This document shows positions 21,532 to 36,600 of a DNA stretch of 64,000 bases, piece by piece. This stretch comes from Chelonoidis abingdonii (lineage: Eukaryota > Chordata > Testudines > Testudinidae): positions 59,241,163 through 59,305,162 of the forward strand of contig NC_133777.1 in assembly GCF_003597395.2 (NCBI RefSeq), given 5' to 3'. How positions within the stretch are numbered: the stretch's first letter is position 1; each line of letters begins with the position of its first letter. A program made the position numbers and the translations under genes. The notes under the pieces were generated by a model that made no database searches, was not told the DNA's origin, and worked only from the letters and a program-made list of their open reading frames with translations.

Positions 21532-21561
21532 AACGTTTGTACTATAAAACCCCCAAAGACT

Positions 21562-21678
21562 ATGACTTCCAGTAAAATTGAGATGCCAGGAGAGGTGAAG
21601 GCAGACCCTGCAGCTCTGATGGCATCTCTGCATCTGCTGCCTTCTCCCACTCTCAACCTTGAAATCAAATACACCAAG
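21562..21678 (+). CDS. ALDH1A2: ALDH1A2 exon 1 (coding part), residues 1-39
   Basis: The ATG at 21562 has A at -3 (gactATGact) and opens the known N-terminus [15 protein letters not shown]; a second in-frame ATG follows at codon 8 (MPGEV). The 39 codons end in EIKYTK with donor AAG|gtaagt, phase 0. This N-terminal extension precedes the conserved ALDH fold and is specific to the ALDH1A2 paralogue. No upstream in-frame ATG exists between the inferred transcription start and here, which supports the chosen start. Confidence 0.95.
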
Positions 21679-24600
21679 GTAAGTTGTGTTCGTTTATTCT
21701 GGCAGGAAGCTCACAGCTTTCCCCCCAGAAGAGGGATTTTGCTTAACATCGGTTCCAATGTGCCCTAACCGACTTCAGTGCAGAGATAAAAAACTGCCTT
21801 GAAACACTAATAAAGGAAACGGATTGTTGTAGCCCTGTAACCATCTGGAAAGCCAAAGGATAATAGAAAAGCAAATGAGATTTGCTGAGGTTGGCTGTAC
21901 CATTTCTATGCTTCTTTAAATGTTGTTTTCCACAAAATTGCTCATTTTTTTTCAGTGTAGCGGTCAGTGCTTCCCTTGTATAGTTCAGTTGCTCCTGATG
22001 GAAATCAGAGAAACTTACATATACTTATACTTCTCTGTCAGAAAATAAACGTTTTCTTTCTTGAAATGGTCCATGTACCCCTGGGACTTTTTAACAATTC
22101 CTGGAGGGCTTTTAATCCTACCAGGTTGTTACAGCCTTGAAACAGGTCTCTTGACTAACTTCCTCAATATCTGAGTATGCCCTTGAAATGACATTGTTTA
22201 GAGGGCAAATTATCTTAATATTTAAGACATATAGTGTCATATTATATTTTCATTAAGAATTATCCAGTTGGTTCACTGTAGATACATACTCAGGATTTCT
22301 ATATTACATTATAGAACTGAACAGTTTCCAGAGGCTAAAATAGGCTTTTAGACCAGTTGTTTGTAAATGCAAGTTCAATTTTTAAATTCGTTTTTATGTT
22401 TTGAATCTTTACACCTTTAGTACCTTGAACTGAAGTATGTTTTCATTCGTGTGGAGAAATATCAAATGCATTGTATGAATAGATTTCAATGTTTAAGGTT
22501 TTATTCCTAATTACTGAGTAACTTAATAGGAAAAGAAAACACATGGACATTAGAAAAAGGTGCTAACGTTTTTATCTACTGGAAATACACCTTCAGGTGT
22601 CTTAGCGCTGATAGGAAACCCATGTTGGCCAGTCCATTGTAATATTTTCTTTCCAATTATCACTTTAAAACCTTTTTTGTCTTTGTTTTTTTGAAGCTAG
22701 TGCCAAAACGAATTTGTTCTCTAATTTGTTATTTTTTCCATGTTTTAGAAGAATGTTTTAGGGGAAACTCAACTACTTTAGCCTTCATAATTTTTTAATG
22801 AGAAATGAGAGATACAAATTAAGAGTGTGTATATTTGTTTGTTTATAATTTTCCAGAAGGTAATTTAAATGAAAATAGAAAAAATATGTGGGTGTTTGAG
22901 GGTGATTGGTGTGTCAGTTGTAAGCACGATGATATTGAACAAATATTTGGCATGAATTTTATTTACCGCTTAAAGTTATTAGTTCTTGTATTATAAAATA
23001 TGTGTCAGGTATTATGAGTACTCTGACTGATGTTGTGCTTATCTGAGACAATTTGTATAGTAATTGTATATACATTTCTCAACCTTATGCAACTGGGAAA
23101 TTGGTTTAAAAATCTTTCACATGCAAATTTGTGAGTGACCATATGCTTCTTTTTTGTTTTAAAATATTACCAAGGAATATAAACTCTAATACTTTAGAAT
23201 GAAAATGCCATAATCTCAGAAGTGTGTGAAATCTGACTGATTTTAGCCTAATAGTTGAAGTAAGAGAGTTCATTTTTCAGTATTAAAGCAACAACAAAAG
23301 TGTTTTACCAGAATTTGAAATATCAGGTAACTCGTGATTGCCCTTGAAGAAAGAAATTTGGTATAGAAAAGGTATCTTTAGTATTTTATTTGGCATGTCT
23401 TCTGTCTCTGTTTTTCTGTCTGTCTCTATCTCTTTCTCCTCCCCCTCCCTTTTCTTTCTCTCTGCAGGAAAGACAAGTGATTTATAGATAATTGGAGTCT
23501 TCAATTTGGAGTCTTGTCTTGGTCAGGACTTTTATCCAGGATCCACTTTCCCACCTATTACAAAGAAAAACAATCAGAAATGAAATAATGGATTGAAACT
23601 TGATTCTTTCATTTGGGGGAGGGGTCATTTCATGTCTTAAGTGACAAACAACTTCCATAAACAATAAATAATGCTAGACTAAAGCACTTTATAAAAAACT
23701 TGTAAAATCAGACATCTGTAAGCATTTCCAGCAGCCTCTTTCCTCTTGCTTGTTAGCTGAGACCTTTAAACACACAAGCAGTGCTCAGAATTCTTGAACT
23801 CCTTATTACAGTTCTCTCTGACTGTAAAGTCTTAACCATTTGGGAGTTAATTCTTTACATAAAATAAAGGTATTCATGGTAATACAGAGAAATTAAAGTT
23901 ATTTGAAAATGTTTTTTCTACTTAAAGATTGCATTTCTGCTCTGTTTTAAATTCTAAATTTGAAAAATGCTTAGGAAATTTTGTTAAGTCTAAAAGCTAT
24001 TAGACTTCCAGGGAGCCTTAAGTCAGAATCAATATAGATTTTAAAAATGTGCATCGAAAGAAAGTATCATTTTTTTACCCAGAAATTTTTAAAATAGTAG
24101 GATGTATATTATTTTCCCAGGAAAATACCACACTCTTAAGGACCATTGAGTGACATACATAAAATAAACACTGCTTGTGTTTGTGTGTTTAAAGTTGGAT
24201 ATATTTCCACTAGTTAGCAATCAAATATCATAAAATTGTTTCTGAACATCATTAAATGCTAGATGTAGTGAAATGAATCAGCAGAGAATGTTTGAGTTCT
24301 ATCACATATACTTTTGCTCCATGCTTTGGAACATGCACACTGTACATTTCTTCACTGATCAGGAAGAAAAAAATATTTGCAATGACTCAGTTTCCTGAGG
24401 CGCAAATGCAGTTTTCTTTTAATGTATGCTGTAGTTTGCTCTGAATGCCATCCTCAGAAGAGAATGTAGTCTTATTTTTAAAAACTAGTCATAGAAATAT
24501 ATCCCCCTAGATCAGGCACTATAGAAAATGACTAATTTAATATGTAAATAATAGAAAAATGCTGGAAGAGAAACAGCCAGATTCTGTCCAGACTTAAACA

Positions 24601-27600
24601 AGATTAATGTCCACATGTAGACAGGCTTACAGGTTTAAGGTTAAATATCTCTCCTTCTGATGACACGCACTGGAACTGCTACGTGCAAGACACTCAAGAT
24701 TTTCATTATAATTATTATTTTTTAAACTTGTTCTTCATTTCTGAGCCCCATATAAATATGTTGGGCGGGATCATTCCCCAAGGATCACCAGAGAGGAGAG
24801 TCTTCTGCTCTTGCATAGAAGCAAAGTCATTCTACAGTTCTGCTTTTCTGCCTTCCTCATCACCCTGCTCCAAACCTGTGGAGACCTCTGTCAGTCCAGG
24901 GATCCATGTGTAGGGAGGGGGCAGGCAGGAGGGAATACCAGGCTGATACACACCCTCTCCCTGGCAACAAGCAATGAATCCAGTTGTGTCATCTCCATGC
25001 TGGGAACTCCTCTAAAATGGGGTGTTCCAGGAGCATCAGATGTTGAGGGAAGCCACAGCAGTGAAGCCACGCCGTCTGAGCATTCTGAGCATGTAGTAGA
25101 ACCCTGGAGATCTGTGTGCATGTAGGGGGACTCTGCGGTCTCCAGCATCTGAACCCCCTTATCATTTGATCTGTTCTTCTATCTAGTGTTTAAAAATAGA
25201 CATGGAATTATTCCAATGGAACTATTTCCCCTTGCAGAGTTTTCCTCCCATAAGGCCACCTCTAGTGTTTTTTTCTGCAGGAATTCTTCATCTCTTGCTG
25301 CTGTGTAATCAATGCTATTTTATAGATAGGACTTCTGATGTTAGGTTTTAACCAATAAAACAACCCCAATTTGGAAAAAAAATGTGTTTATCCAATAAAC
25401 ACTGGAAAAATACCAGAAATGGTTACTCAATTTGTGTTGACTTCACCCCTTTCAGCAATATTGCTGATCCTGGCTTGTATCTAGATGGAGCAGTAATGGG
25501 GATTATGGGGATGTGATTTCTAATGTGTTGCGCATTAATTGGTCTGTGTAGTCCCTGCTGGTGGGCACTAAAGGTTCCCTGCTGCACTTTAACATAAATA
25601 GAACCTCAGAATTATGAACACCAGAATTACGAACTGACCAGTCAACCACACACCTCATTTGGAACCAAAAGTACACAATCAAGTGGCAGCAAAGACAAAA
25701 AAAAAAAAAGAAGAAAAAGAAAAAAGAAAAGGCAAATATTGTACATTACCTTGTTAAATGTAAACTACTAAAAAAGGGTGGGGAAGTTTAAGATTTGACC
25801 CGGTAAGAAAACTCTTTCTCTGCTTGTTTCATTTAAATTAAAATGGTTAAAAGCAAATTTTTCTTCTGCATAATAAAGTTTCAAAGCTGTATTAGGAATG
25901 TTGAATTGTAAACTTTTGAAAAAACCATAATGATTTCTTCAGAGTTCCGAACATTTCAGAGTTACAAACAACCTCCATTCCCAAAATGTACATAACTATG
26001 AGGTTCTGCTATAGTGCCATTTGAAACAGTGCTATGTTAAAGCTCAGTAGGGAACAAATGCACTGAATGCTAAACCAACCGTTCAATAACAAGGATAAAA
26101 CTTAAACTAACACATAAGTCATTTTTATACATATAATAAAAATTAAAGTAGATCTGCTTAGTCAAGAATTTTGGGAAGTATCTCCACAAAAAATCTTCAT
26201 TACAATATTAAAGAGAGACTCCCAAAAACCTGATTTTTGGACATCTACACAGAATTCAAAAATTGCTAAAAATAAACCCCGAAAAATAAAATTAATAGAG
26301 CCTTGTTAAATAGAAGCCCTATGTGCAGAGCATTGTCATAATGATTTTAATGTCACATTAACATGAAGGGACAGGGTCGGGTAGGGTGATTTGAGCAGGA
26401 ATAAAGAGCCAGGACTCCTGGGTTCCTTTCCCAGCTCTGCCGTTGGCTTTGAGTGAACAGCCTCATCCTTGGTGTGTTTCACTTTACCTCTGTATAATGG
26501 GGATGATAATGCTCAAGTTGATGTTGAGTTCTAATTCTTGTTTGCATGGCATTTTTAGCTTGACCTTGAGCTTGAGTAAGAGATGCTAAATTAGGTCCCT
26601 TGAGATCCTCTGATAAAAGGACTGTAACAGGATGAAGTTGCTTTATTATGAAAAGAGTGAGTATATAGTTCTATTAATGGCTCTTTGTTCAGAAAGAATT
26701 ATACATTAGGATTAGGTGAATAGACTGATGGCCATATTAAACCTGTAACAGGGATCGTCTTCCACTCCTAAACTATAAACTGAATTTAGGCCAGTTACAG
26801 TTCAGACAATTTAGCCAAACTGTAAACCCAGCCCTACAGTAAAGCAGTAAAATTACACAGTTTGTCCTAGGGATGGGCAAGTGACTTCTGGTGAAATAAG
26901 AACTGAACAGAAACATTTGAACTTCCAAAAAAGTAAGTGTTCAGGCTTTTTATTGGTTGATACTAAATTCTCTTGCCCATCTCCACTCCGTGACATTGCC
27001 TAGAATCCCTTTTCTGCGGGTTTTCTTGCCTGCCGGAGATTTTCAGAGTAATTTCTTGACCAAAATTCAGATTAGGGGTGGCAGGGAAGATGATTTATTT
27101 AGAATAACCTGAATGTGTTGAACTGAAGCAGAATGTTTGAAAAAATTCAGGTGAGTAGATTTCTCCCCAGCTACCTTTATCCTTTCTGGTAGCAGATCCT
27201 CTTTGGGTTGACGTGTCTTGTTTCATGTAAAAAATATATCAATCTATCTGTGTAACTGACCATTATTCGCTGGCTAATTTCTTGTAGATTTCTTGGTTGA
27301 AGTTGCTCTCGGGGAAGTATTTGAATGGGAAGGGGTTAGTGGCCTTGTGGGTCAGCTCAGCTGGAAGATTCCAGGAGTAGGCGGTGCCTGGATGAAAGAC
27401 ATCAGAGATGGGATCTGAGAAGTGGACAAATGGAACCCCTCAGTTCCTCTGTCCAGAGGGTTCAGTTGCAGAGATGCTGCACTCTGTGATGCTTTTCTCT
27501 CTGCCAGCCTGGGTCGCGGGTTGGCCACAGCTCTGCCAGTCTGCTCTCTGTGCCAGCATGGACTGGAAAAGTAGCTATTGGATTTGATGCTATGTGGATC

Positions 27601-30600
27601 CACAGGCCTAATCTCTCAGCATTAGGAGTATTCTGGAACTGACCAGTAGACCAACTGGTGTGTAACAATCTCCCACTGTGACCAGGTCTGTATGTTTCAG
27701 AGGAAGGCACACTGAACTGTGCAAAACTACATTGTGGTCTAAAGGGGAAATTTCTTCCTGACCCCTGATACTTTGAAGCTTGAGTATAGATAATACAATT
27801 GAAAATACTATTATTTCCATATAAATGTCTTTATCTGTTCTTAGACTCATAGAAGTTGGAGACCGAAAAGGCCTGTTAAGTTAGTCAGTTAATCCATCTG
27901 CCAGGCAATGCAGAATGCCCTCCCCACTCCTTAATCAAATCCTATACATGTTATTATCTGCAATAAACTGAATATAGTATTCCAGGTGAACACATTTATT
28001 CCACTGTATGTATCTTCTTCTGTTCACTTCTTTGTGCTACCCATTAAGATGTGTCTTCAATGAACTGTCCACAATAATGCCTAAATCCTTCTCCAGAGGT
28101 TACAACTAATTCAGATTCCATTAATTGTACTAGTAATTTAAATTCTTCCTTCCAATGTACACTGCTTTGCACTTACCTGTGATGAATTTCATCTGTTGTA
28201 TTGTTTTCCAATTACCTAGTTAGGTTAGATCCTGATGGAATTTCTCACAATCCCTTCCAGTCGCTTGACTACTTTGAATATTTTTTACCTGCAGCCAATG
28301 CAACTCACTGTTAATGATCTAGTGAACAAAGATATTGATTGCCACTAGTCATAGTAATGATCTCAGGGCACCTTTCTATTAACCTCTTTCCACAGTGAGA
28401 ATTGTCCATTTATTTCCACTCTTTGCTTCTTATCTCTTAACCAGTTTTTAATCCATGACAGGACTTTCTCTCTCACCATGTGGTTACTAACTTTCCTTAA
28501 TAGCTTCTTGCAAAGGACTTTTTCATCAAAAGCTTTTTAAAAGTCTAAATAAATTATAATCACTGATTCTTCTCTGCCTATCATTTGAATAATTCTTTTC
28601 AAAGAACTCTTAACGGGTTACAGAGGCACAATGGTAGAATCTATATCAGTTTGCTCATATAGCCAAATGGTTCATAAAATATCACAGTTTTTTATGATTT
28701 TTCTCAACTATTTTTCCTTGTACTGAAACAAGAGATTTTGCATCACGTCATTTTTTTTAAATGACTGTTTTTCATTGTTTTAGCTTTTCCAGTATAAGAG
28801 TACCACTTCCTCCCTGAAGCAAACAAAACTAAAAGCACAGATGCAGAGACAAAGATACACAACTCAAGAAAATGAAAGATTGCATAGGCCAATGTGACTA
28901 ATGCATTATTATAAATCAACATGGATGCATCAAAATTCAATCTGGCTGAAAGAGATGCATTGTGACAGTCCAATCGTGTATTTATTGAGAAGTACCACTA
29001 TAATGGGGCTATGTAAAGACAAGGTATTTTTATTTATTATCAAAGAAAGTCAATTTCTTCAGCAAATTAAAGCTCTTGAGCACTTTCATGCTGTTTGCAT
29101 ATAAATCTCCCTCCACCTTCTTCTTTGGAGAGGCATCCTCAGTCAAGAGATGAGGGGTACCTAGGAACAAACACAAATAAGTGGCTAAACTGGCTACTTG
29201 AAGACTTTTAAACATTATTTGTATTTTATATAATATATTTAAATGATGTAGCTTAAAAAGTGATTGCTTTTTAAGGACCTAATCCTGCATTATTTGCACA
29301 CTCATTACTAGTGAAGGGCTGGCTGCTCTGATTGTATATGAGCAGCTTGTTTCACCCAGAACACAAGAATTTCTGTACGTTGGACTGAGTCAAAAATCAT
29401 AATAGCCCTGGCCAGTGTTTTCTGTTATTTTCAGTAACAATCTACACTATGTGTAGATAAATGTGACATTTATTTAAATTAATACAACGTGGTCAAATTT
29501 TTAGTGCACAAACAATTCCTTACTTAACTATGCAGTACAAATCGCCACATCAAAGTGAAACAAAGTCAACACTAAAATAGTCTCCAACAAAAAAAACAGA
29601 ATTCCTCCGAATTCACTCTGAACCCTGCCCATAGGGTACCTGGTGAACTAGATTTTGCAACATGATCTGAAAGTCAATGCATTCAGGTGTTGCTGGACTG
29701 AAGTAGGAGTAATTTTCAGAGGGGAGGGCCCTCCAGTGAAAATTCCCTGACACTCGATCTGATCTCAACTTTTACATTGAAATACAAGGAGAGAGGCAAG
29801 CTCTGGGATACACAGGAATTAATCCATAAAGCAATTAGTAGGTCACAGTCAACACTCTAAATTGCACTTAGAACCTAAGTGGAAGCCAATGTGACCTACT
29901 GAACAGAGGTATAATGCAGTCCCTGCACACAAATGTATGCAATGGGCCACATTTTAATCCAGCTGCAATTTTCATGTGGTTTTCAGGTGTAGCCCATAGT
30001 AGAGTTGCAGGAATCGATGCTGGAGGTGGCAGTAGCATGGAGAATTGTAGTGAAGTCCAACTCTGAATGAAAAGGTTACCACCTCTTTGCCAAGCTCCGA
30101 TGAAAAAAGAAGCACTCTTCACTGTTCACTGGACATCCAGCAGCAGGCAATGACTGAACATTCCTAAAATTGCAAACGTGGGTAATAAAAAGTGCTTTTC
30201 AAAACAAAGAAACTCCAAACACACCTCTCTCTATAAAACACTTTATCCATCGCTGAAGTGAATCCACTTCTGGGGTGCAACACATTAGCTGTGTAACAAT
30301 GCAGAGCAACACAAGACAACAGTTTGAGACTGGAAGTGAAAAATACTAGCATCAATTGAACTTGGAGAGGATTTTAGGACGGTGAAATGTAATTACCCAA
30401 ACTAAAATGTGACCATAACACAAAGGCTAACAACCCAAGCCTCCCCTTGCTCTCCAGATGAAAAATGCCACAGGATTTTAAATGACAGTGGTTGGTAAGG
30501 ACCTCAAGTCTTCATTTCATCTGAAATATGACATCTCTAGCAGTACCATGCTGGGGCATTGTTTCAGTACTGGCTCAGTGGGAAGTATGCCACGTACTAA

Positions 30601-33600
30601 ATCACCAACTCCACTTTTAGCAGCACCCTGGGATTTCCTAGGAGGTTTCTCATGCAATTATTGGCCATGCCTCAGCCTGATTAGGTTGTGAGATTTGAGG
30701 TAGGTTAGCATTTGGGGCTGCTTGTAAGATCTCCGAATTAATCTCTTTATAACTTATATGAAATGGTGGTACCTTTGTCTAATAGGTTGTTGTTTAAATA
30801 GAGTAGTAAAGAGCAGTCCCTCTGACAGGTATTTCCCCATTCTCTTCTGTGGTGAAGACTTATGACCCCCCTTCCTCCAGGCTCCCATTTTTTAATTTAG
30901 GTCCAGACTGCCTAGAAAGTCTTCTAGCTTTGTGTGCTTCCAGATATGGGTATTCAGCTTGAGACACCACAAAATCAGGGGCCAGTTCTGAAAATGTCAG
31001 TCTTAGCTTAGTCTGTGGCCTCCTTTATTCTCCCGTTCACAGCCAGGTTGTCTTGTGATCCTGCTGACTCTCCTAAAGCTGCTTTAAAAAAAAAAAAGTC
31101 TACACTTTATTTTTAATTTGCCTTTACATCTTCAGTATTTTCTCATCAAATACCTCAAAGCAGTTTTTTAATTTCCATTTTATATCTTGCTGCCTCTACA
31201 TTTTATTTTCTCTTCTATTAGCATCACTTAGGCAGGATTGCTTTTGTTTTTATTAAGGATATTTTCTGGCCTGCTTAAACCCTTGTATCTTTCCGTTTAA
31301 CCATCCCATTTGTTTTCTTGTCTCTTTTGTTTCCTTTTTTTGGCCTTGGGAATGCAAATCTTCTGTGACTCGTATACTTCGTAAGCCTCCATGCTGATTC
31401 TATGGATTTTAATTTCCTAACTTCAAGCAGGAGGTTTCTAACTTCCTTCCTTTTCTTAAAAAAAAATAAAAAAATCCTCTCTTGAAGTTTTAGTATCCCA
31501 GAGAGTAGTGCTTCTTCATGTGATCCTCTCCTGCAATGATACTGAAATTATTTATGTGGTAACTGTTGCTCAATGGTTCAGCTACAATTACTTCTTCAAC
31601 GAACTCCTGTATGACAGGACTAAGTCAAGTGTGGGTTAGAATATAGAGAATTTTTTTTTTACACTCTCTTTCACAGCAGAATATTCACGTGGGTAATATG
31701 AGGTTATTATTCTAATAGCTTTTATTGCCTCCCTGTTCTTTTTCAAATTTAACTTCACAATTATTGTTCTGATCCAGAGGTCAGGACTATGCCCCTGATA
31801 TTGTGTTTGTATTTTATGATCACAGATTTGTATCCACTGCTGAGTCTACCTCAGAGTCCTCTCTACTAAGACATTTTCGTTCAATAGAATTCATGGAATT
31901 CTTTATGTATGTGGCTACTCCCCCCATCTTTGCAGCCTAACCTGTCCTCCCTATGAAGTTTATAGCTAGAAATTATGGTATGCCACTGATTATTCTCACC
32001 CCACCATGTTTCAAACATGCCAGGGTTTTTTTCTCGCAGTGAGACAGTCCAGATCACCCATTTTTCTCTTAAGCTTTTTAGCATTGGTTTATAGGCACTT
32101 CTACTTTTATAACTGTAAGATGACTTGGATGAAAGCTGCAGGCTGACCAGCTGAAAAGCCTACAAAGCCTCTTCAACTAGATCACTATGGCATTTCCTGA
32201 GACATAGGACCTATTTCTCATTTACCACCCTGGCAGTGCAAAAGGTCTTAAAATGGAAGTAAGTTATATTTACAGCCACTTTAAGCCCCCTTTATGCTGC
32301 CACAGTGATGTAAAGGGGCTTGGAGAATCAGGGCTCATGGACCTGAAAAGAGGCATTTTATTTTGCATTTTGAAATCTAACAAGAGTGTTGTCGCTGCTC
32401 TTTTTGATCCATTTTAGAAGTGCCTTCCTCAGATCCCACCACTTGCCACTGTGCATCTCCACCAAGCACCAATTTACCTTATCATGCGAAATCTCTATTT
32501 CCTCCGAATTGCTCTGAATGCTAACCAACATTAAGCCATCTGTATAGGTTAACTTAATGGAGTGGGTAGAAATGAACAGTGTAATGGGCTGTCCACCTGT
32601 TCAAATCAAGGAAAAAGGAGAACTTTCTTTAATGGTTCCCTCTTCTTTCAGCTGGAAAGTGTGGTTCTAGCAATTTCTGTACTGGGGCACCCTGAAAGCT
32701 CTGACAAGAACTTACAGCTCCTGAAGCTAACAAAGGGGCTCATCCAAAGCCCCCACAAGTTAGCAAGTCTTCCCATTGAGTCCAGAGGAGTAGGCCCAAA
32801 TAGGAGCCAATAACTGAACCCAGGATCATCCTGTTCAGGGACCTACAATGGTCTTCACTTGTTTAACATTGTTTTTCTTTAATTGTAATTTTTGCAAACT
32901 TAAAATACCTGATCCAGCTGTTTTTCTTCCTAGGTGCCTGAGGTGCTGAGGCTACCATTACGCTGTGTCTGTGGCATATCTTAATAAGATTTCAGCCCTG
33001 ACTTCTCCGTCACCCATGAGACTTTCTTGGGCTTTCCTCCTTGTCTCTACCATAATTCCCCAGCCACTTCTACTAAGGGTCTGATCCAAAGCCCATTGAA
33101 GTCAATGGGACTCTCTCCATTGACTTCACTGAACTGGAGCAGCTCTAATTCCCCACCTGTACCTTTTAGGCAAGCAGCCCAGGTCTCAACTGGCTGTCTG
33201 AGGCTCCAGAGCAACGTGTCTGTGCTGTGCTAACCTGGTTCTACTGGTCTGAGCCCTTTGATAGTCATTTTAAAACCATTTGTTATTTTGGTAAAGACAT
33301 TTTTACCTAAAATCATTCCAGTGCAATAAATAATACTCAGCCCTTTCCCTCCAAGGATCTCGAATCTTCTAACAAACATCAATTACTTCAGCCTCCCACC
33401 ATCCCTGGGAGACTCGTGAGTGTTAGGTCTGTTTTACAGCTAGGGAAGCTCAGGCCTGAAAGGTGGTCATGGTGATCAAGGTTATACAAGTCAGTATTGG
33501 AGTCAGGATTCAAATCCAGCTCTCCTGACTTCCCCATCCCTCACTGCATCAATTAGACCATGTGTTTTCCTGGTCTTTGAATAGAGAAATGGCATATTTT

Positions 33601-36600
33601 AAATAGTCCAAGTGGCGAGTTCTCTAAATTACTTCCTCTGCAGAGATGCATGAGTATCAAAGACCTGAGAGACAGTCATAACACTGGAGACAAATTAACA
33701 GGCTGAGAGCCCTGGACAAGACAATGCACTTTTGGAATTGGGCTGCTTCCTCAAATGCTCAGAAGGTTGAACTTAGTGTATTATATATTGTGCATGCACG
33801 CACGCGCACAAACACACACAAGCAATATTACATTTACTTTCTGCTCTTTACCGCTTCTTTATGTAGCACAAAAATGGACTCAGTGTTTGGGGGTTTTGCT
33901 GCTGCTGTTCATTAGAGATATTAGGTTCAGATTTTGTTTGGAGATCTGAATAATCAGATCTCATGAGGCTGTCCCCTGAAATGCTACCCCCCTTTTTATA
34001 TTTCTATAAGTATCAGAGTTCTTTCTGGTGGCAGGATGTGGAGAAGAAGACCTGCAGCTAAGGTCATTCCCACTTGAGACATCATTATTCAGGTCCTCCA
34101 AAGATTTTAATAAGATCCTCCTTTTTTCTTCCTTTCTTTTTAAAGGGGGGCGGGGAGGCCCTGATATTTAATATGAACAGTACCCCAACCCCACAGACAG
34201 AGATATCCAGAAACTGGAACAGCTCAGCGCCACCCACCCCCATCTACCCAGGTGGGCCAGACTGCATAGAGCTTTTGGGGCCAGATCCTCAGCTGGTGTA
34301 AATCAACATAGCTCCATCTAGTCCCTGATAATTTTTTTAGATCAGTCTATGATAGTCTCTGTATCTCTCACAGCTTTTTTTAATGAACTCATTTTGAAAG
34401 AAAGCTGTTTTTATGGCAGCCTGACTTTCCCTCCAGTTACACATGGAGTAAGAACAAATTGCTTTTCTCTTTTGGGTTCATCTCTCTAAATAAGAGTGTG
34501 GGCATGCACACACGCAGAGGACTTGATAAAGGCTTCTGACCAGGAAATCAGTTACCTGTTTTCACAAAGTGGCTCTCTGTGACTGAGAACCTTTGTAGTC
34601 AGCTCTTCCATCTGTTTGCCTAAATGGTCTTAAGGGAGACTAAAAGCAGTGAACCTGGAATAACAACGTTTGACTTCTACTAGGCCCTCTGAGAGTTCAG
34701 TTATTACTTAATGGATTGAATTGGCGACATATCCTATACCAGATAACAGTCAAGGGTTGTATTAAATTAACCTTTGCAAATGGGTATTTCTTGGTGTGCG
34801 CTTTAGAGCAGGTTAGTTATAGGGCTACATGTGCTAGCTGTAATTAATATGGCTCTTCATGCTTCTACATGCTGATACGTATTTGCACTGTCTGCGTGAA
34901 AAATTTCTCAGATTAAAGCCTTGATGGTGGTTCTAGCCATTTAGCGATTAAGTGTCACTGTGTTCACTACATTGAGCATAAATCCTGTCTTGTAAACAGC
35001 AAGGAGACTAATGAGCTTTGCCCACATTCTGGTATCGTTACAAGGGGTTCCAGCAGAGTAAAAGGGGAGTCGTTTGGAGAGAGGAAGAGAAACAGTGATT
35101 TGAAAGCAAATGGAAAAATTCTCAGGATTAGATAAATGAACTTGTGTGTAGGAAAGGCATTGTACTTACAAGACTTATAACCCACTCTGGTCACTTAGGG
35201 AAATCTCTGGGTTGTGGGGTCTTAGTCCCTATTGTAAAAGCTGCTTGTTTGGTAAAAGGTGAGGCTTATGTTTTTAATTTACACACCTAAAATTATTAGT
35301 CTGCTTCTATTTAGAGGTAAATAAAAGAGCTCATTTTTCATGCGGGCCATAATGAATAGCTCACAATTATAAAAAGACTAGTGTTAAACACCATTAAATA
35401 TTGGTATGATTTTGTTATACCCCTAAGTGTTTTATTTGCTCAGCACTGTAATCAGCTCCTGCAAGAACTCTTCACATCCAATTTTCGTCTTAGCACCACA
35501 GTGTACCTTGGGGTGTAAATCTGTCAGATATCCAAACACAGTGGGATACTTTTGACAGCTTAATCCCAGCCTTCCCCAATCAGCCTTATGGATAATAGAA
35601 AGTAAGTCGAATGGACTGTTCCAGTTTTCTATTTGTGGCCTCAATAGCTAATTGACTGATACAACTGAAGGAGAAATCAAAATTGAACTCTGAGGCAAGG
35701 GACTCTAACTAAAGTTTTATTTTCTTCAAGAGAGACCATGTTTAAAATAAACAAATCAAAATTCCCGAGCTCATTTGTTGGAAAGAAATGCCCCTGTTCA
35801 TCTGTGCCTCTGAGCAAGGAGATTCCCTTGTTTTTTTGGAGAAGAGGAGAGATGATGTGCTCTATATCTTTTTGAAGTGCAATTGATGAAAGAGTTTCCA
35901 AATTAGTCTTTTGGGAATTACTTCACACCTGCATCTAACAAACACAACAACTTTTTTTAAAGGCTTTCACCAAGGATGTCATGGGTGGTATTCCTTACAG
36001 TATAAGTGGTACATAATGTGACGTAACTTAATGCTGATGATGCCAAGCTATTCTCTTTCTGAAGCCCATTAATGACATCCCATTTTCAGGAAGACTAATA
36101 TTCCTGCATAGTATCCTAGAGATAAGTGACAGTTTAACCAGTGTAATAATGAATGGTACCAGACCCAGAAATGAGCCCCAGGAATAAGGGCCTCCAGATC
36201 TTTGAGAAAGTTCAGATTTAGATCTAGACTTTGTGGCTTGGGGTCTTCAGTTATAACCAGTCTAGGAAGTCAAAAAATCACGTGCATGTATCTTATTAGA
36301 TGTATTAGTGAATATCATGATTACTAGATATATCAGTGAATGCACTTTGGGTAGAACAGAGTTAGTGTAAACTTTAAAATGTATAGATGTTCCACAGAAA
36401 TCCAATCAGGCTGATAAATATTCAGCTTGATCTTATATATCCCTGAAGTGCTGACAATTAGAACAGTTAATCCAAGGTTGTATTCCTAAATGCTTTTTAG
36501 ACTGTCTGGTTTTTCACTTTTAGGTAATTTTTGCACTGCAGGACCTACAATAAAAGGAAGTTTCACTGGTATCATTTAGCAAATACATTCAAAATGCTCT

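Noticed and set aside
21543..21548. TATAAA just before the ALDH1A2 ATG
   Set aside because: Only 14 bp from the start codon, leaving no room for a transcription start upstream of the ATG; the TATATA at 21426 with CCAAT upstream fits better.
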